Of a stretch of 33,300 nucleotides of DNA, positions 15,931 to 24,181 are shown piece by piece. Every line of letters begins with the position of its first letter. The first letter of the stretch is position 1. This DNA is from an uncultured bacterium (GTDB lineage Bacteria; Verrucomicrobiota; Kiritimatiellia; RFP12; UBA1067): the NCBI GenBank assembly GCA_902779865.1, contig CACZDG010000051.1, positions 1 to 33,300 on the forward strand, written 5' to 3'. Under the pieces are notes generated by a model that ran no database searches, was not told the origin of the DNA, and saw nothing but the letters and a program-made list of their open reading frames with translations. The translations under genes and the position numbers were made by a program.

Positions 15931-17240
15931 CAGTTTGCTGGTTGTGCGGCCACCAAGGCGTTCGTAGCATTCGCCGATGTGGCCGTGATTTTTGCGAAAT
16001 TCATCCGCGATTTCCGCAACATGCCGGACAAAGGCGGCGACGGCAATTTCCGCTCCGTCGAGGGCATTGCGCAGAAGGTCGACGCCATCCTCGCGAACAT
16101 CGCGGAGCTGCGCACCGCCGCCAAGGGCAACAGGGCGGTCATCGAGGCCGGCAATGGCCTTTCCGAAGTTCACAGGGACCAGGTCGTCTATCAGAGTGAC
16201 GTGGCCATGCAGATGATGAACCATCTCAAGGCCGTGGTGGACATAAAGTGCGGCGTGCCGGAGAACGAACTGACTCAGTTGCGCATATTCAATGGCAACT
16301 TCGACTTTGAAGACGTGGACGCCTTCGACGTTCGCGAAGACCTCCAGACCCGGGCCAGCAATACCATGGAGCGGACTCGCCGTGAGTTTCTTGAAAACTG
16401 CGTGAAGGGCAACGGCGCGGGCGCGGACGTCATGCGCGGCATCTACGGGAACAAGATCGGCCAGAAGGTCGGCAATCCCGCTCTCGACCTCAAGCGCGAG
16501 ATGTCCAAGAACTCCATGACGATGATTGGCTGGGCTGTAATGGCCGATTGCAAGAAGTTCGCGGAGGGCAATGTGGAGGGCACTTACTTCTTCAGGGACA
16601 TCAACCGCAAACTGGACATAAGGCTCCCCGGCGACGTGAAGCTGTCGGAAGACTTCGAGACCGCGCGGAACCAGATCGCCGCATTCGTCACGAATGGCGC
16701 GAAGACCACCTACGCTTCGCTGAGCGACAAGGAGAAGGTCAAGTCCCACGTGGTGATGTCGCTCCTGACGCAGGGATCAGCAAGGCGGCGTTCACCGGCT
16801 CGGCCATCGCCTTGCATCCGACAGGGAGCGCCGAGACGTTCATGGCCCCCCAGGCGATCCCACTACCCGGCGAGGCGCCGAGGAACAGTTACGCTTACAC
16901 GCTCTCGCTTACGGAATACGGCGGCTTGAAACTGAATTTCCGCGGCAAGCTGGCCATAGACGTGTTCATGCCCGGAGACCCGAGCGTCGATTTTCCTATC
17001 CCGGACGTTGGCCCTGGCAGCGTCCGGGAGGCGAACATCTCGCTCCTGATCAATGCGGGGGAATTCGACCGACTGTGCGAACTGGACTACTCGAAGTTCG
17101 ACGCCACGGACGCCCTGAATCTGTACAAATCCCAAGAGGCCGACAAAATGGACAAGATCTACGACGGTTTTCCGAAGGAGTACAGGCTGGACGACAAGAA
17201 AGTCAGCTGTAGCACCACCTTCATCGCAACCTTCAACTGA
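15931..17240 (+). pseudogene. hypothetical protein with one-base frameshift and no clear start
   Basis: An open frame runs from about 15931 (first usable start GTG 15979, next ATG 16021) to about 16772. The protein then continues in another frame to the stop at 17238-17240. The switch falls in a GGG run (16773-16775): adding one G gives SLLTQGISKAAFTGSAIALHP and a continuous product of about 420 residues. The N-terminal part is helical and charged (EGIAQKVDAILANIAELRT); the C-terminal part is mixed (GGLKLNFRGKLAIDVFMPG). No signal peptide, ribosome site or recognised domain is seen, and the N-terminus looks cut. Only 32 nt separate the frame from fabG. It is either a real pseudogene with a lost 5' end or a gene with a homopolymer sequencing error. 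Confidence 0.5.
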
Positions 17241-17343
17241 AGGGAGCCTAAGGGGCTATGGCAATCCCCAACCTCTCACTTGCCTACGGCACCCCCACGC
17301 AGACGTCCCTCTCGTCGGATGCTGGGGTTGGCTAAAATGAACA

Positions 17344-17371
17344 GTGCGAGCGTTTTGCAAAACGCTCGCAC
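17344..17371. repeat. 28-bp perfect palindrome between convergent genes
   Basis: A perfectly self-complementary sequence with 13-nt arms (GTGCGAGCGTTTT and its complement) around a central GC. It lies between the end of the plus-strand gene (17240) and the end of the minus-strand permease (17408). As RNA, either strand can form a strong hairpin, fitting a shared end for convergent transcription. However, no U-tract follows on either side, so a protein-binding palindrome is an alternative. Confidence 0.6.
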
Positions 17372-17407
17372 CGTCACACCCCTAAGGGTACCTATTACTT
17401 CAAAGCA

Positions 17408-18736
17408 TCAAGCGCCGGTTTCCGCCTCGATGCCAGCCTTCGGCTTGGAGAGGAACGCGGAATAGACGAACAGGTAGGCAAGCGCCGCCACAGGAACGGC
17501 GTAGGCGATCATGAAGCCGACCTTGTCCGCGATGAAGTTCTGCACGAGCGGCAGCACACCGCCGCCGACGACCATCACCATGAAGAGGCCGGAGGCCGCG
17601 GCCGTGTACTTGCCGAGCTTCTCGGTGGCGAGGTTGAAGGTCGAGGGCCACATGATGGAGGTCATCAGGCCGCAGAGCGCGAACAGGAGAGCCGTGAGCG
17701 GCACCGTGACCGTCTCGAAGCCCTTGCCGGTGAACACGATCATCTTGGACTGCACCCCGGTCGTCTGCGTGCCGACGAGGATCAGGAGGATCGCCGTGGC
17801 GGTCGTGAAGGTCATCAGCGCGCGCGAGGAGATCTTGCCGCCGATGAACGCGCCGATCGTGCGCCCGACGAGCATCAGGAACCAGTACGTTCCCGCGGCC
17901 ATGCCGGCGATTCCGGCGGCGTTGGCGACGCCGGCCTTGACGAGCGGGCCGTTGGCGGACGAGAGCCAGAGGTCCATCGTGGCGGGGATGCCGATCTCGA
18001 TGCCCACGTACATGAAGATGCCGATCACGCCCAGCAGGCAGTGGCGGTACTTGAGCGGCGCGAACACCGGGATGTCCTCCGTCGTGTTGCCCTGCTCCGG
18101 GTCCCTGATCGGGATGAAGGAGAGGATCACGAACGCTGCGGCGAACACGGCCATCGCGATGTACAGGACGAGGTTCACGTCGGCCACCTTCGTGCTCTTC
18201 GTGATCTGCCCGATCAACGCGCCCACGAGGATGGGCGTGGTCGTGCCGGCGAGGGAGTTGAGCGTGGTGCCGATCATGTTCAGCTGGTTGCCCTTGTTGC
18301 CGCCGCCGCCGAGGAGGTTCAGCATCGGGTTCACGACCATGTTCAGCATGCAGACGGAGAAGCCGCACACGAACGCGCCGAGTAGGTACACGCAGAACGG
18401 GATGATGGCGTTGCCGTCAGCCGCGAACGGGACCTTGCCCGAGATGAACTGGATCGCGACGCCAACGAAGCCCGTGGCGATGCCGATCATTGCCGTCTTC
18501 TTGTAGCCGCACTTCGTGAGCATCTTGCCAGCCGGGATTCCCATGAAGAGGTAGGCGAGGAAGTTCATCATGTTGCCCATCATGCCGAGCATGTTTGAGC
18601 CGTCGATGCCCTTCTGGAGGAGCCACACCTTGCCCATAGGCGCCGCGAGGTTCGTCACGAACGAGATCATGCCGTAGATGAACATCATGGTGATGATCGC
18701 CACGATGTTCCCGTTTTTCTGTTGATTGTCAGCCAT
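17408..18736 (-). CDS. MFS sugar permease (FucP/GluP-like)
   Basis: A 442-residue polytopic membrane protein with about twelve hydrophobic segments, the layout of major facilitator superfamily symporters. The N-terminus (NIVAIITMMFIYGMISFVTNLAAP) and the loops resemble the fucose:H+ / glucose-galactose permease family. It is last in a minus-strand operon after hexokinase and galactokinase, so glucose and/or galactose are likely substrates, imported across the inner membrane and then phosphorylated. AAAGG lies upstream of the ATG at 18734-18736. The 49-bp gap to galK holds four tandem heptamers. Family confidence is good; substrate is inferred from neighbours. Confidence 0.75.
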   Translation of the reverse strand: MADNQQKNGNIVAIITMMFIYGMISFVTNLAAPMGKVWLLQKGIDGSNMLGMMGNMMNFLAYLFMGIPAGKMLTKCGYKKTAMIGIATGFVGVAIQFISGKVPFAADGNAIIPFCVYLLGAFVCGFSVCMLNMVVNPMLNLLGGGGNKGNQLNMIGTTLNSLAGTTTPILVGALIGQITKSTKVADVNLVLYIAMAVFAAAFVILSFIPIRDPEQGNTTEDIPVFAPLKYRHCLLGVIGIFMYVGIEIGIPATMDLWLSSANGPLVKAGVANAAGIAGMAAGTYWFLMLVGRTIGAFIGGKISSRALMTFTTATAILLILVGTQTTGVQSKMIVFTGKGFETVTVPLTALLFALCGLMTSIMWPSTFNLATEKLGKYTAAASGLFMVMVVGGGVLPLVQNFIADKVGFMIAYAVPVAALAYLFVYSAFLSKPKAGIEAETGA

Positions 18737-18751
18737 TGTTTTTCCTTTAAC

Positions 18752-18779
18752 TTTACATTTTACATTTTACACTTTACAC
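18752..18779 (-). repeat. four tandem 7-bp repeats between galK and the permease
   Basis: On the plus strand, TTTACAT occurs twice and then TTTACAC twice without gaps (18752-18779). On the coding strand this reads GTGTAAA x2 then ATGTAAA x2, within the 49-nt intergenic gap and just ahead of the permease ribosome site. It could be an AU-rich, unstructured translation enhancer or a slippage-prone tract. Confidence 0.65.
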
Positions 18780-18785
18780 TCGCAC

Positions 18786-19967
18786 TCACACCAAGTGCGC
18801 ACCCGCGCTTGGCTTGATCACCGCGCACGTCGGCTCGTCGCCGTAGGCGGTCTTGTACGCCTGCGTGATCGCGGCCGCAATCTTGTCAGCGGCCTCGGGC
18901 TTCACGAGCAGACAGCAGCTGCCGCCGAACCCGCCGCCGGAAAGACGCGCGCCGAGCACTTCGGGGATTGCCTTGGCGGCATCCACGATCGTGTCCAGCT
19001 CCTCGCAGGAGTTTTCGAACCAGTTGCGGCTGGACTCGTGCGAGTCGAACATGAGCGAGCCGAAGCCGGCGAGGTCTCCCTTTTCAAGGAGCGCCGCGCC
19101 GCCGAGGACACGCTCGTCTTCGCCGATCGGGTGGATGGCGCGCTTGGCCGTGGTCTCCGGCAGACCGCCGCGGTAGAGGATCCACTCGGCGCAAGTGACG
19201 TCGCGCAGGTGGGTGACGGGGTGCTTCAGGACGCCGGCAAAGTACTTCGCCGCGTCTTCGCACGCCTGGCGGCGGCTCGCGTACGCGCCGTCAACGAGCG
19301 CGTGCTTGGCGTTGGACTTCACCATCATGAAGGCGACGGACGGGCCGAGATCGACGTTCTCGAACTGGCAGTAGCGGAAGTCGCTCTTCACGAGGGCGCC
19401 TTCCTTGCCGTAGAGCGAGGAAGCCTGGTCGAGGAGTCCGCACGGGCACCCGGCGAACGTGTGCTCTGCCTTCTGCCCGATCTTGGCGAGGGTGGTCTTG
19501 TCCTTCTCGATGCCGTAGAGCGCGGCGAGAGCGAGCACGGTGGCCATTTCGAGGGCGGCCGAGGAGCTGAGTCCCGCGCCGAGCGGGATGTTGCCGCCGA
19601 ACACGGCCTTGAAGCCCTTGCCTGCCTTCGCGGGTTCGCCGTCGAAGAGCCAGTTGAACGTGCCGAGCGGGTAGTTGGCCCACGTGGAGCCGCTTTCGAC
19701 CTTCTTGACGTCGGCGAGCTTGCACGTGTAGGTTTCGCCGCCGTTGATGTCGAGGGCGACGAGCGTCACGGTGTCGTCATCCGCAGCCGAGGCCGCGAAG
19801 AACGTGCCCTTGTCGATGGCCGCCGAGAATACGTAGCCTTCGTTGTAGTCGGTGTGGTTGCCGAGCACCTCGATGCGCCCGGGGGCGTATGCCGTCTTTT
19901 CCGGCGCTCCGCCGAACCTGGCCTTGAACTCGGCCAGCACCTTGTCATAGACTTCTTGGTTCTGCAT
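18786..19967 (-). CDS. galK: galactokinase
   Basis: A GHMP-family kinase that phosphorylates alpha-D-galactose to galactose-1-phosphate with ATP, the first step of the Leloir pathway. The galactokinase signature is GRIEVLGNHTDYNEG (30-44, with GNH instead of the more common GEH). The GHMP phosphate loop is PLGAGLSSSAA (128-138), the catalytic Asp lies in CGLLDQ (D180), and the third motif GGGFGG is near the C-terminus. At 393 residues, length is typical. It is the middle gene of the hexokinase-galK-permease operon, with AAGGAG upstream. No galT, galE or aldose epimerase gene lies in the window, so the rest of the pathway must be elsewhere. Confidence 0.93.
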   Translation of the reverse strand: MQNQEVYDKVLAEFKARFGGAPEKTAYAPGRIEVLGNHTDYNEGYVFSAAIDKGTFFAASAADDDTVTLVALDINGGETYTCKLADVKKVESGSTWANYPLGTFNWLFDGEPAKAGKGFKAVFGGNIPLGAGLSSSAALEMATVLALAALYGIEKDKTTLAKIGQKAEHTFAGCPCGLLDQASSLYGKEGALVKSDFRYCQFENVDLGPSVAFMMVKSNAKHALVDGAYASRRQACEDAAKYFAGVLKHPVTHLRDVTCAEWILYRGGLPETTAKRAIHPIGEDERVLGGAALLEKGDLAGFGSLMFDSHESSRNWFENSCEELDTIVDAAKAIPEVLGARLSGGGFGGSCCLLVKPEAADKIAAAITQAYKTAYGDEPTCAVIKPSAGAHLV

Positions 19968-20003
19968 TTTTTCTCCTTGTCGTTTTTTTGAGACGTTCCT
20001 TCG

Positions 20004-21302
20004 CTACTTCAGCAGCGCCGCCACGCCCGCGCCTACCATAGGCGCGTTGTCGGGGCATACGGTGAGGGAGTAGAAGATGTTGCGCGGGCCGAGCATCTCG
20101 TCGAGCTCCTTCGTGACGATCTCGGGGAAGCTGACGACGCGTGTCTTGTAGTACGTGGAGCCGTCGATGCACACGCTCACGGGCGCGTAGCGGTCGGTGC
20201 CGCCGCCGGTCTTGATGATGAACGCGGCGAGGTGGATGGCGGTGAGGATCGCCGCGCGCTCGAAGACGGGCGTCGCGAGGCGTCGCGCCATGGCGGCGTC
20301 CACCGGCGTCGTGAACACCTTGAGGAGCGGATTGGGCTTGCCGTTGTCGTACATCGCGCAGAAGTTGTCGAGGTCGTAGCTCTCGAGCGCGCCGAGCTGG
20401 AGCACGGCGAGCTTGGCGTCCTCGCTGAAGAAGCCCTCGCGCGCGGCCGCCTTGAACACCTCGAGGCCGATGCGGCCGAGGTATGCGCCGGAGATCATCT
20501 TCTCGAAGCGCTGGTTGCCGCAGTCGGACGTCTTCTTGTCCATGGCCTCGTCGAACTTCGACTGCTCGATCTTGTTGAAGCCGCCGGACTCGGTGTTGAT
20601 GGCCATCGCGCCCGCAGGCGCGTCCTTGAGCTTCGTGATGTTCTCGTTCTTCTCGATGTAGGCCACGTTCGTGCCCGTGCCGAGGATGAAGCCGAGGTAC
20701 GCGGAGTAGCGCACGTCCTTCTCGATCGCCTTGCCGGCGAGGAGCGTCGCCACCGTGTCGTTCACCACGGTGATCTTCGACGGCGCGGGATCGAGGCGCT
20801 TCGCCATCTCGGCGCCCACCCACTGCCCGACAATCTCCGGCGCCTGGATCTGCTTCGTCCAGTGGAGGAGCTTCGCGTCGCCGGACGCGCTCGCCTCGGC
20901 GGGGTAGGAGAAGCAGAAGCCGACCGCGCTGCCCTTGGTGAACGGCGCGCAGCGCTTCACGTGGCCGGTGAGGACCGTGTAGAAATCCTCCTGCGACACC
21001 GGGCTCTTCGCCCCGGGCATTTCCCCTTTTTCCACATGTTCGATCTTGATTTCGCCGCCGTCGGACGGAATCGTCACCGTGCCGGCGCGGAAATTCGTGC
21101 CGCCGGCGTCCAGCACCGTCACGGGCGTATCCTTCGCCACTTCGCCATAGGGGGAGGTGAACGTGGGGATCATCTTGAGAGACGACGGCTCGCCGGCGAG
21201 ACCGGCCTCCATCTCCTTCTGGAAGGCCGAAATGAGGCCAGCGCGGTCGAGCGAACGCGTCGCCAGACCGTTAGATTCGAGAAATTCTTCAGGTGTCTGC
21301 AT
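20004..21302 (-). CDS. hexokinase, eukaryotic-type family
   Basis: ATP-dependent phosphorylation of glucose and other hexoses. Motifs are those of the hexokinase_1/hexokinase_2 family rather than bacterial ROK glucokinases: phosphate-1 VTVLDAGGTNFRAG (61-74), a sugar-contact region with catalytic Asp in VVNDTVATLLAG (D182), phosphate-2 LGFILGTGTNVAYIE (203-217), and NTESGGF (236-242). I place the start at 21302, giving 432 residues, because AGAAAGGA lies 7 nt upstream; a longer open frame to 21371 has no ribosome site and would cross the promoter. It is first in the operon with galK and the sugar permease. Size fits a single-domain (about 50 kDa) hexokinase. Confidence 0.88.
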   Translation of the reverse strand: MQTPEEFLESNGLATRSLDRAGLISAFQKEMEAGLAGEPSSLKMIPTFTSPYGEVAKDTPVTVLDAGGTNFRAGTVTIPSDGGEIKIEHVEKGEMPGAKSPVSQEDFYTVLTGHVKRCAPFTKGSAVGFCFSYPAEASASGDAKLLHWTKQIQAPEIVGQWVGAEMAKRLDPAPSKITVVNDTVATLLAGKAIEKDVRYSAYLGFILGTGTNVAYIEKNENITKLKDAPAGAMAINTESGGFNKIEQSKFDEAMDKKTSDCGNQRFEKMISGAYLGRIGLEVFKAAAREGFFSEDAKLAVLQLGALESYDLDNFCAMYDNGKPNPLLKVFTTPVDAAMARRLATPVFERAAILTAIHLAAFIIKTGGGTDRYAPVSVCIDGSTYYKTRVVSFPEIVTKELDEMLGPRNIFYSLTVCPDNAPMVGAGVAALLK

Positions 21303-21327
21303 GTTTCTATCCTTTCTGGTGCAGAAA

Positions 21328-21356
21328 AGAATAGCAAACTCCGCCCGTACATACAA
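21328..21356 (-). promoter_or_regulatory. promoter of the hexokinase-galK-permease operon
   Basis: On the minus strand, TTGTAT (21356-21351), a 17-nt spacer, then TATTCT (21333-21328), preceded by TGC (extended -10). The predicted start near 21321 gives a leader of about 20 nt before ATG 21302 that contains the ribosome site. No obvious catabolite operator was seen nearby. Confidence 0.55.
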
Positions 21357-21442
21357 GCCGAAATTATCCAAACGCGAATTTCATTGGTCTTGACTTTGGG
21401 GGCTAAATCGCGTACAACTCACCGCCATGACGTGCCCGCCGA

Positions 21443-22324
21443 CTATCCGAGCACCACGTCGAGGCCGTCGCGGGCGCATTTGAGCGGAGCCGGAAGCCGC
21501 GCGTCGTCTGCGTCAATGTTTCCGCTGTAGCCGATGTGGCTGCGGTGCGTGATGTAAACCGGCTGGTCTGGCGGCGAGAGCAGGCGCTGTGTCTTCGTCA
21601 GAACGCGAACAGTCCGCGCCACGGTATCGATTGTGGAATGCACGAAAAGCCGGAAATCGTCCTCACAGCCGAATCCCGTCGTCGCCTCCATCACGAGCGC
21701 CGTGATCGGCCGCCCGTTGCGTATGTGCGCGTCAATGCCGATGTACTGCGCGGCGTCGCCGGGGATTCCGCCGGTGTCGGTTGCGTAAAGCATACGCGCC
21801 GACCCCTTCTCGACAAGGTAAATGGAAGTGCGCTCGTACTCGCCGTTGGTGATGCGACCTGTGCTGTGGTTGGCCGGCAGGCCGGTGATGGTGAGCCCGT
21901 TCACGCGCACGGGCTTCCTGAACGGCAGCGGCGTGACCTCCGGCGTCGGCACGCCAAGTTTCGCCGCAGCCGCCGCGAACTCTCTCCGCGCGCCCTCCGC
22001 CCACGTCTCCTGCGTGAACACGTGGCGAATCGTACCAAGCCTGAGCGTCTGCACCGGGTTGTAGTGGTCGCCGTGCGAGTGGGTGTAGAAAATCGTATCC
22101 GGCGCAGCTCCGGGCGGCAGCATGTCGCGGGCGGATTCCCTGAAGTCGATGAGCGTCTTTCCCTCCAGCAGCACACTTGAGTGTCGCGGACCTCCTGCCG
22201 CGCCCGTGCCGAGGAAGCGCAGGCGTATGCCTTCGTGCTGTGGGGCCTTCGCGTCCCCGCCGACCGCCGCCATGCATCCAGCCGCCGCAGCCCCCGCGAT
22301 GAAACTGCGTCTCGTCAATTCCAT
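21443..22324 (-). CDS. Tat-exported metallo-beta-lactamase-fold hydrolase, possible lipoprotein
   Basis: A 293-residue protein starting with a twin-arginine signal (MELTRRSFIAGAAAAGCMA). The Cys at 17 follows Ala-Ala-Gly, so it may also be lipidated. The fold signature is HSHGDH at 82-87 (THSHGDHYNPVQ), with further likely ligands H153 (ANHSTG), D183 (ATDTGG) and H260 (ITHRSH), enough for a two-metal active site. The substrate is unknown. I start it at 22324, where the Tat signal begins 5 nt after the hisA stop; a longer open frame overlapping hisA by about 300 nt is implausible. Last gene of the long minus-strand operon. Export of a folded, metal-loaded enzyme agrees with Tat use. Confidence 0.75.
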   Translation of the reverse strand: MELTRRSFIAGAAAAGCMAAVGGDAKAPQHEGIRLRFLGTGAAGGPRHSSVLLEGKTLIDFRESARDMLPPGAAPDTIFYTHSHGDHYNPVQTLRLGTIRHVFTQETWAEGARREFAAAAAKLGVPTPEVTPLPFRKPVRVNGLTITGLPANHSTGRITNGEYERTSIYLVEKGSARMLYATDTGGIPGDAAQYIGIDAHIRNGRPITALVMEATTGFGCEDDFRLFVHSTIDTVARTVRVLTKTQRLLSPPDQPVYITHRSHIGYSGNIDADDARLPAPLKCARDGLDVVLG

Positions 22325-22329
22325 TTCCC

Positions 22330-23058
22330 TCAACCTCCGGCGGCCTCGTTCATTTCCTTCAATGTGGTGCGTCCGTCGTAGAGCGCCTTGCCCACGATGG
22401 CAGCGCGAAGGTTGGGCTTCGCGAGCGCGATCAGGTTCGCGACGTCGCGCGGGGACGACACCCCACCAGACGCCGTGATCTGGCACGACGGCGCGGCGTC
22501 GCATATCGCGGCCATCTGGGCGAGGTTGGGTCCGCCTAGCATTCCGTCCGTAGCCGTATCCGTGTAGATGATCGTCTTCACGCCGATGGCGGCAACGGCC
22601 TTTGCGAAATCGACAGCCTTCACCTGCGTGGTCGTGACCCACCCGCGCGTCTGCACGAAACCGTCGCGCGCGTCGATGCCCACCGCCACGCGCTCGCCAT
22701 ACTGTTCCACGGCGCGTGTGAGGAACTCCGGATCCTCAAGCGCGGCGGAACCGATGATCGCGCGCGCGGCACCGGCTTCAAGCACTGATGCGAGCGCCTC
22801 GGGCGTACGGAGACCTCCGCCAACTTCGACCGGCCCTCCGAACGCCGTGATTATCTCGCGGATCACCTCCGCGTGACGCGGCGTTCCGGCGAAGGCGCCG
22901 TCTAGATCGACGACGTGCAGTTCGCGTCCGCCCTGATCCCGCCAGTCGCGCGCCTGCGCGGCGGGGTCATCGTTGTACGTTGTCGCGTCGTCTGCGCGGC
23001 CCTGGCGAAGGCGCACGCACACGCCGCCCTTCAAATCGATTGCTGGAAGTATTGTCAT
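22330..23058 (-). CDS. hisA: phosphoribosylformimino-5-aminoimidazole carboxamide ribotide isomerase
   Basis: HisA catalyses the Amadori rearrangement of ProFAR to PRFAR, the fourth step of histidine synthesis. It is a (beta/alpha)8 barrel of 242 residues, normal length. Seen: PAIDLKGG (5-12) with catalytic Asp8, VGGGLRT (about 78-84), VGIDARDG with the second catalytic Asp, TDTATDGM, and the phosphate-binding ASGGVSS and GKALYDGR. No other his genes are adjacent. It sits between tsaD and a Tat-exported hydrolase in a mixed operon. The TrpF-like PriA function cannot be excluded by eye but is not suggested by the context. Confidence 0.92.
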   Translation of the reverse strand: MTILPAIDLKGGVCVRLRQGRADDATTYNDDPAAQARDWRDQGGRELHVVDLDGAFAGTPRHAEVIREIITAFGGPVEVGGGLRTPEALASVLEAGAARAIIGSAALEDPEFLTRAVEQYGERVAVGIDARDGFVQTRGWVTTTQVKAVDFAKAVAAIGVKTIIYTDTATDGMLGGPNLAQMAAICDAAPSCQITASGGVSSPRDVANLIALAKPNLRAAIVGKALYDGRTTLKEMNEAAGG

Positions 23059-23112
23059 AGGTGGGAATTATTGTATCAAACCAATCAGCGCGTGTCAAAA
23101 CCGCACGAACGT

Positions 23113-24162
23113 TCAATCGCCAGGCTGGAGGGATGGATTGACGTCCACGGCGAGCGCGGCGTCGCCCACGACGTTGCGCCGCCAGAACGCAAGGCCCGCG
23201 ATCATCGCAGCGTTGTCGCCGCAGTACTTCGGCTGCGCGAGGAGCAACGGTACGCCCGCTGACTGCGCCACCTCCGCGAGCCGTACGCGGAGGCGTCCGT
23301 TCAGCGATACCCCTCCGCCGACGATGAGCACCTTGTACGACCTTCTCTTCAACGCGCGCGCGGTGCGATCCGCAAGCGCTCCCACAATCGCCTCCTGGTA
23401 CGCGGCCACGAGCCGCGCCTTTTCCGCGTCATCCTTCGGTGGGTTCTTGCGCACCGAGTAGAGCAGCGCCGTTTTCAGCCCCGAGAACGAAACGCAAAGT
23501 TCCGCGTCCAGCCCCGCAAGCGCGGCGGTACCGGGACGCGGTGCGCCCTTGGGGAAACGCGGCAGGTCGTCCGTGAGCGATACGCCGCGCGCCCAGCGGT
23601 CGATCACCGGTCCGCCAGGATAACCGAGACCAAGCAGCTTCGCGGCCTTGTCAAACGCCTCGCCTGCCGCGTCGTCAAGTGTCTGCCCTATGATTTTGTA
23701 TTCGCCGTAGGAGGGCATATCGACCCACGTAGTGTGTCCTCCTGAGACGGCGAGCCCAAGCGCAGGCATGTAGGATTCAGGCGCGGAGACAGTCGTCGCC
23801 TGCGCTCCCGTGTCGTAGAGGAATGGCGTATGCAGGTGCGCCTCGATGTGGTTCACTCCGTAGAGAGGTACGCCGAGCGAAAGGGCAAGGCCCTTCGCGG
23901 CGTTCAGGCCGACGAGCAACGAGCTCGCGAGGCCCGGCCCGTACGTAACGGCCACCGCGTCCACAGGCGCTCGCATCGCCTCCTTCACCACGCCGTGTAT
24001 CTTCTCTATGTGCGCACGGCTTGCGACCTCCGGCACCACGCCGCCGTACGGCTGGTGCAAAGGTATCTGCGTATATACGACGTTCGACAGCACCTCGCGC
24101 CCGTCCTTCACGATCGCGCACGCCGTCTCGTCGCAACTCGACTCTATTCCAAGAATATTCAT
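23113..24162 (-). CDS. tsaD: tRNA N6-adenosine threonylcarbamoyltransferase
   Basis: TsaD transfers the threonylcarbamoyl group from TC-AMP to A37 of ANN-decoding tRNAs, working with TsaB and TsaE in the cytoplasm. The 349-residue length is typical. Seen: GIESSCDETA (5-14), YGPGLASSLLVGLNAAKG (74-91), the metal-binding HxxxH in NHIEAHLH (His105, His109), SGGHT, and the C-terminal GGGVSLNGRLR and KYCGDNAAMIA with the metal-binding Asp. GGAAGTAGG precedes the ATG. It lies 19 nt downstream of a secreted unknown and 54 nt upstream of hisA; tsaB and tsaE are not in the window. Confidence 0.95.
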   Translation of the reverse strand: MNILGIESSCDETACAIVKDGREVLSNVVYTQIPLHQPYGGVVPEVASRAHIEKIHGVVKEAMRAPVDAVAVTYGPGLASSLLVGLNAAKGLALSLGVPLYGVNHIEAHLHTPFLYDTGAQATTVSAPESYMPALGLAVSGGHTTWVDMPSYGEYKIIGQTLDDAAGEAFDKAAKLLGLGYPGGPVIDRWARGVSLTDDLPRFPKGAPRPGTAALAGLDAELCVSFSGLKTALLYSVRKNPPKDDAEKARLVAAYQEAIVGALADRTARALKRRSYKVLIVGGGVSLNGRLRVRLAEVAQSAGVPLLLAQPKYCGDNAAMIAGLAFWRRNVVGDAALAVDVNPSLQPGD

Positions 24163-24181
24163 CCTACTTCCAACTCACAAC

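Noticed and set aside
15763-16749. 328-codon minus-strand frame across the end of fabG and the unknown gene
   Set aside because: It overlaps the certain fabG C-terminus, and its product shows no protein-like domain; the plus-strand frames are more natural.
17344-17371. Classical intrinsic terminator
   Set aside because: The hairpin is strong but no U-tract follows on either strand, so I list it as a palindrome rather than a terminator.
18726-21530. Long plus-strand frames opposite galK and hexokinase (421 and 432 codons)
   Set aside because: Shadow frames of high-GC genes; the minus-strand products carry complete kinase motifs.
22325-22642. Longer N-terminus for the Tat-exported hydrolase
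   Set aside because: The extension overlaps hisA in another frame and is Arg/Gly/His-rich noise; the twin-arginine signal marks the true start at 22324.
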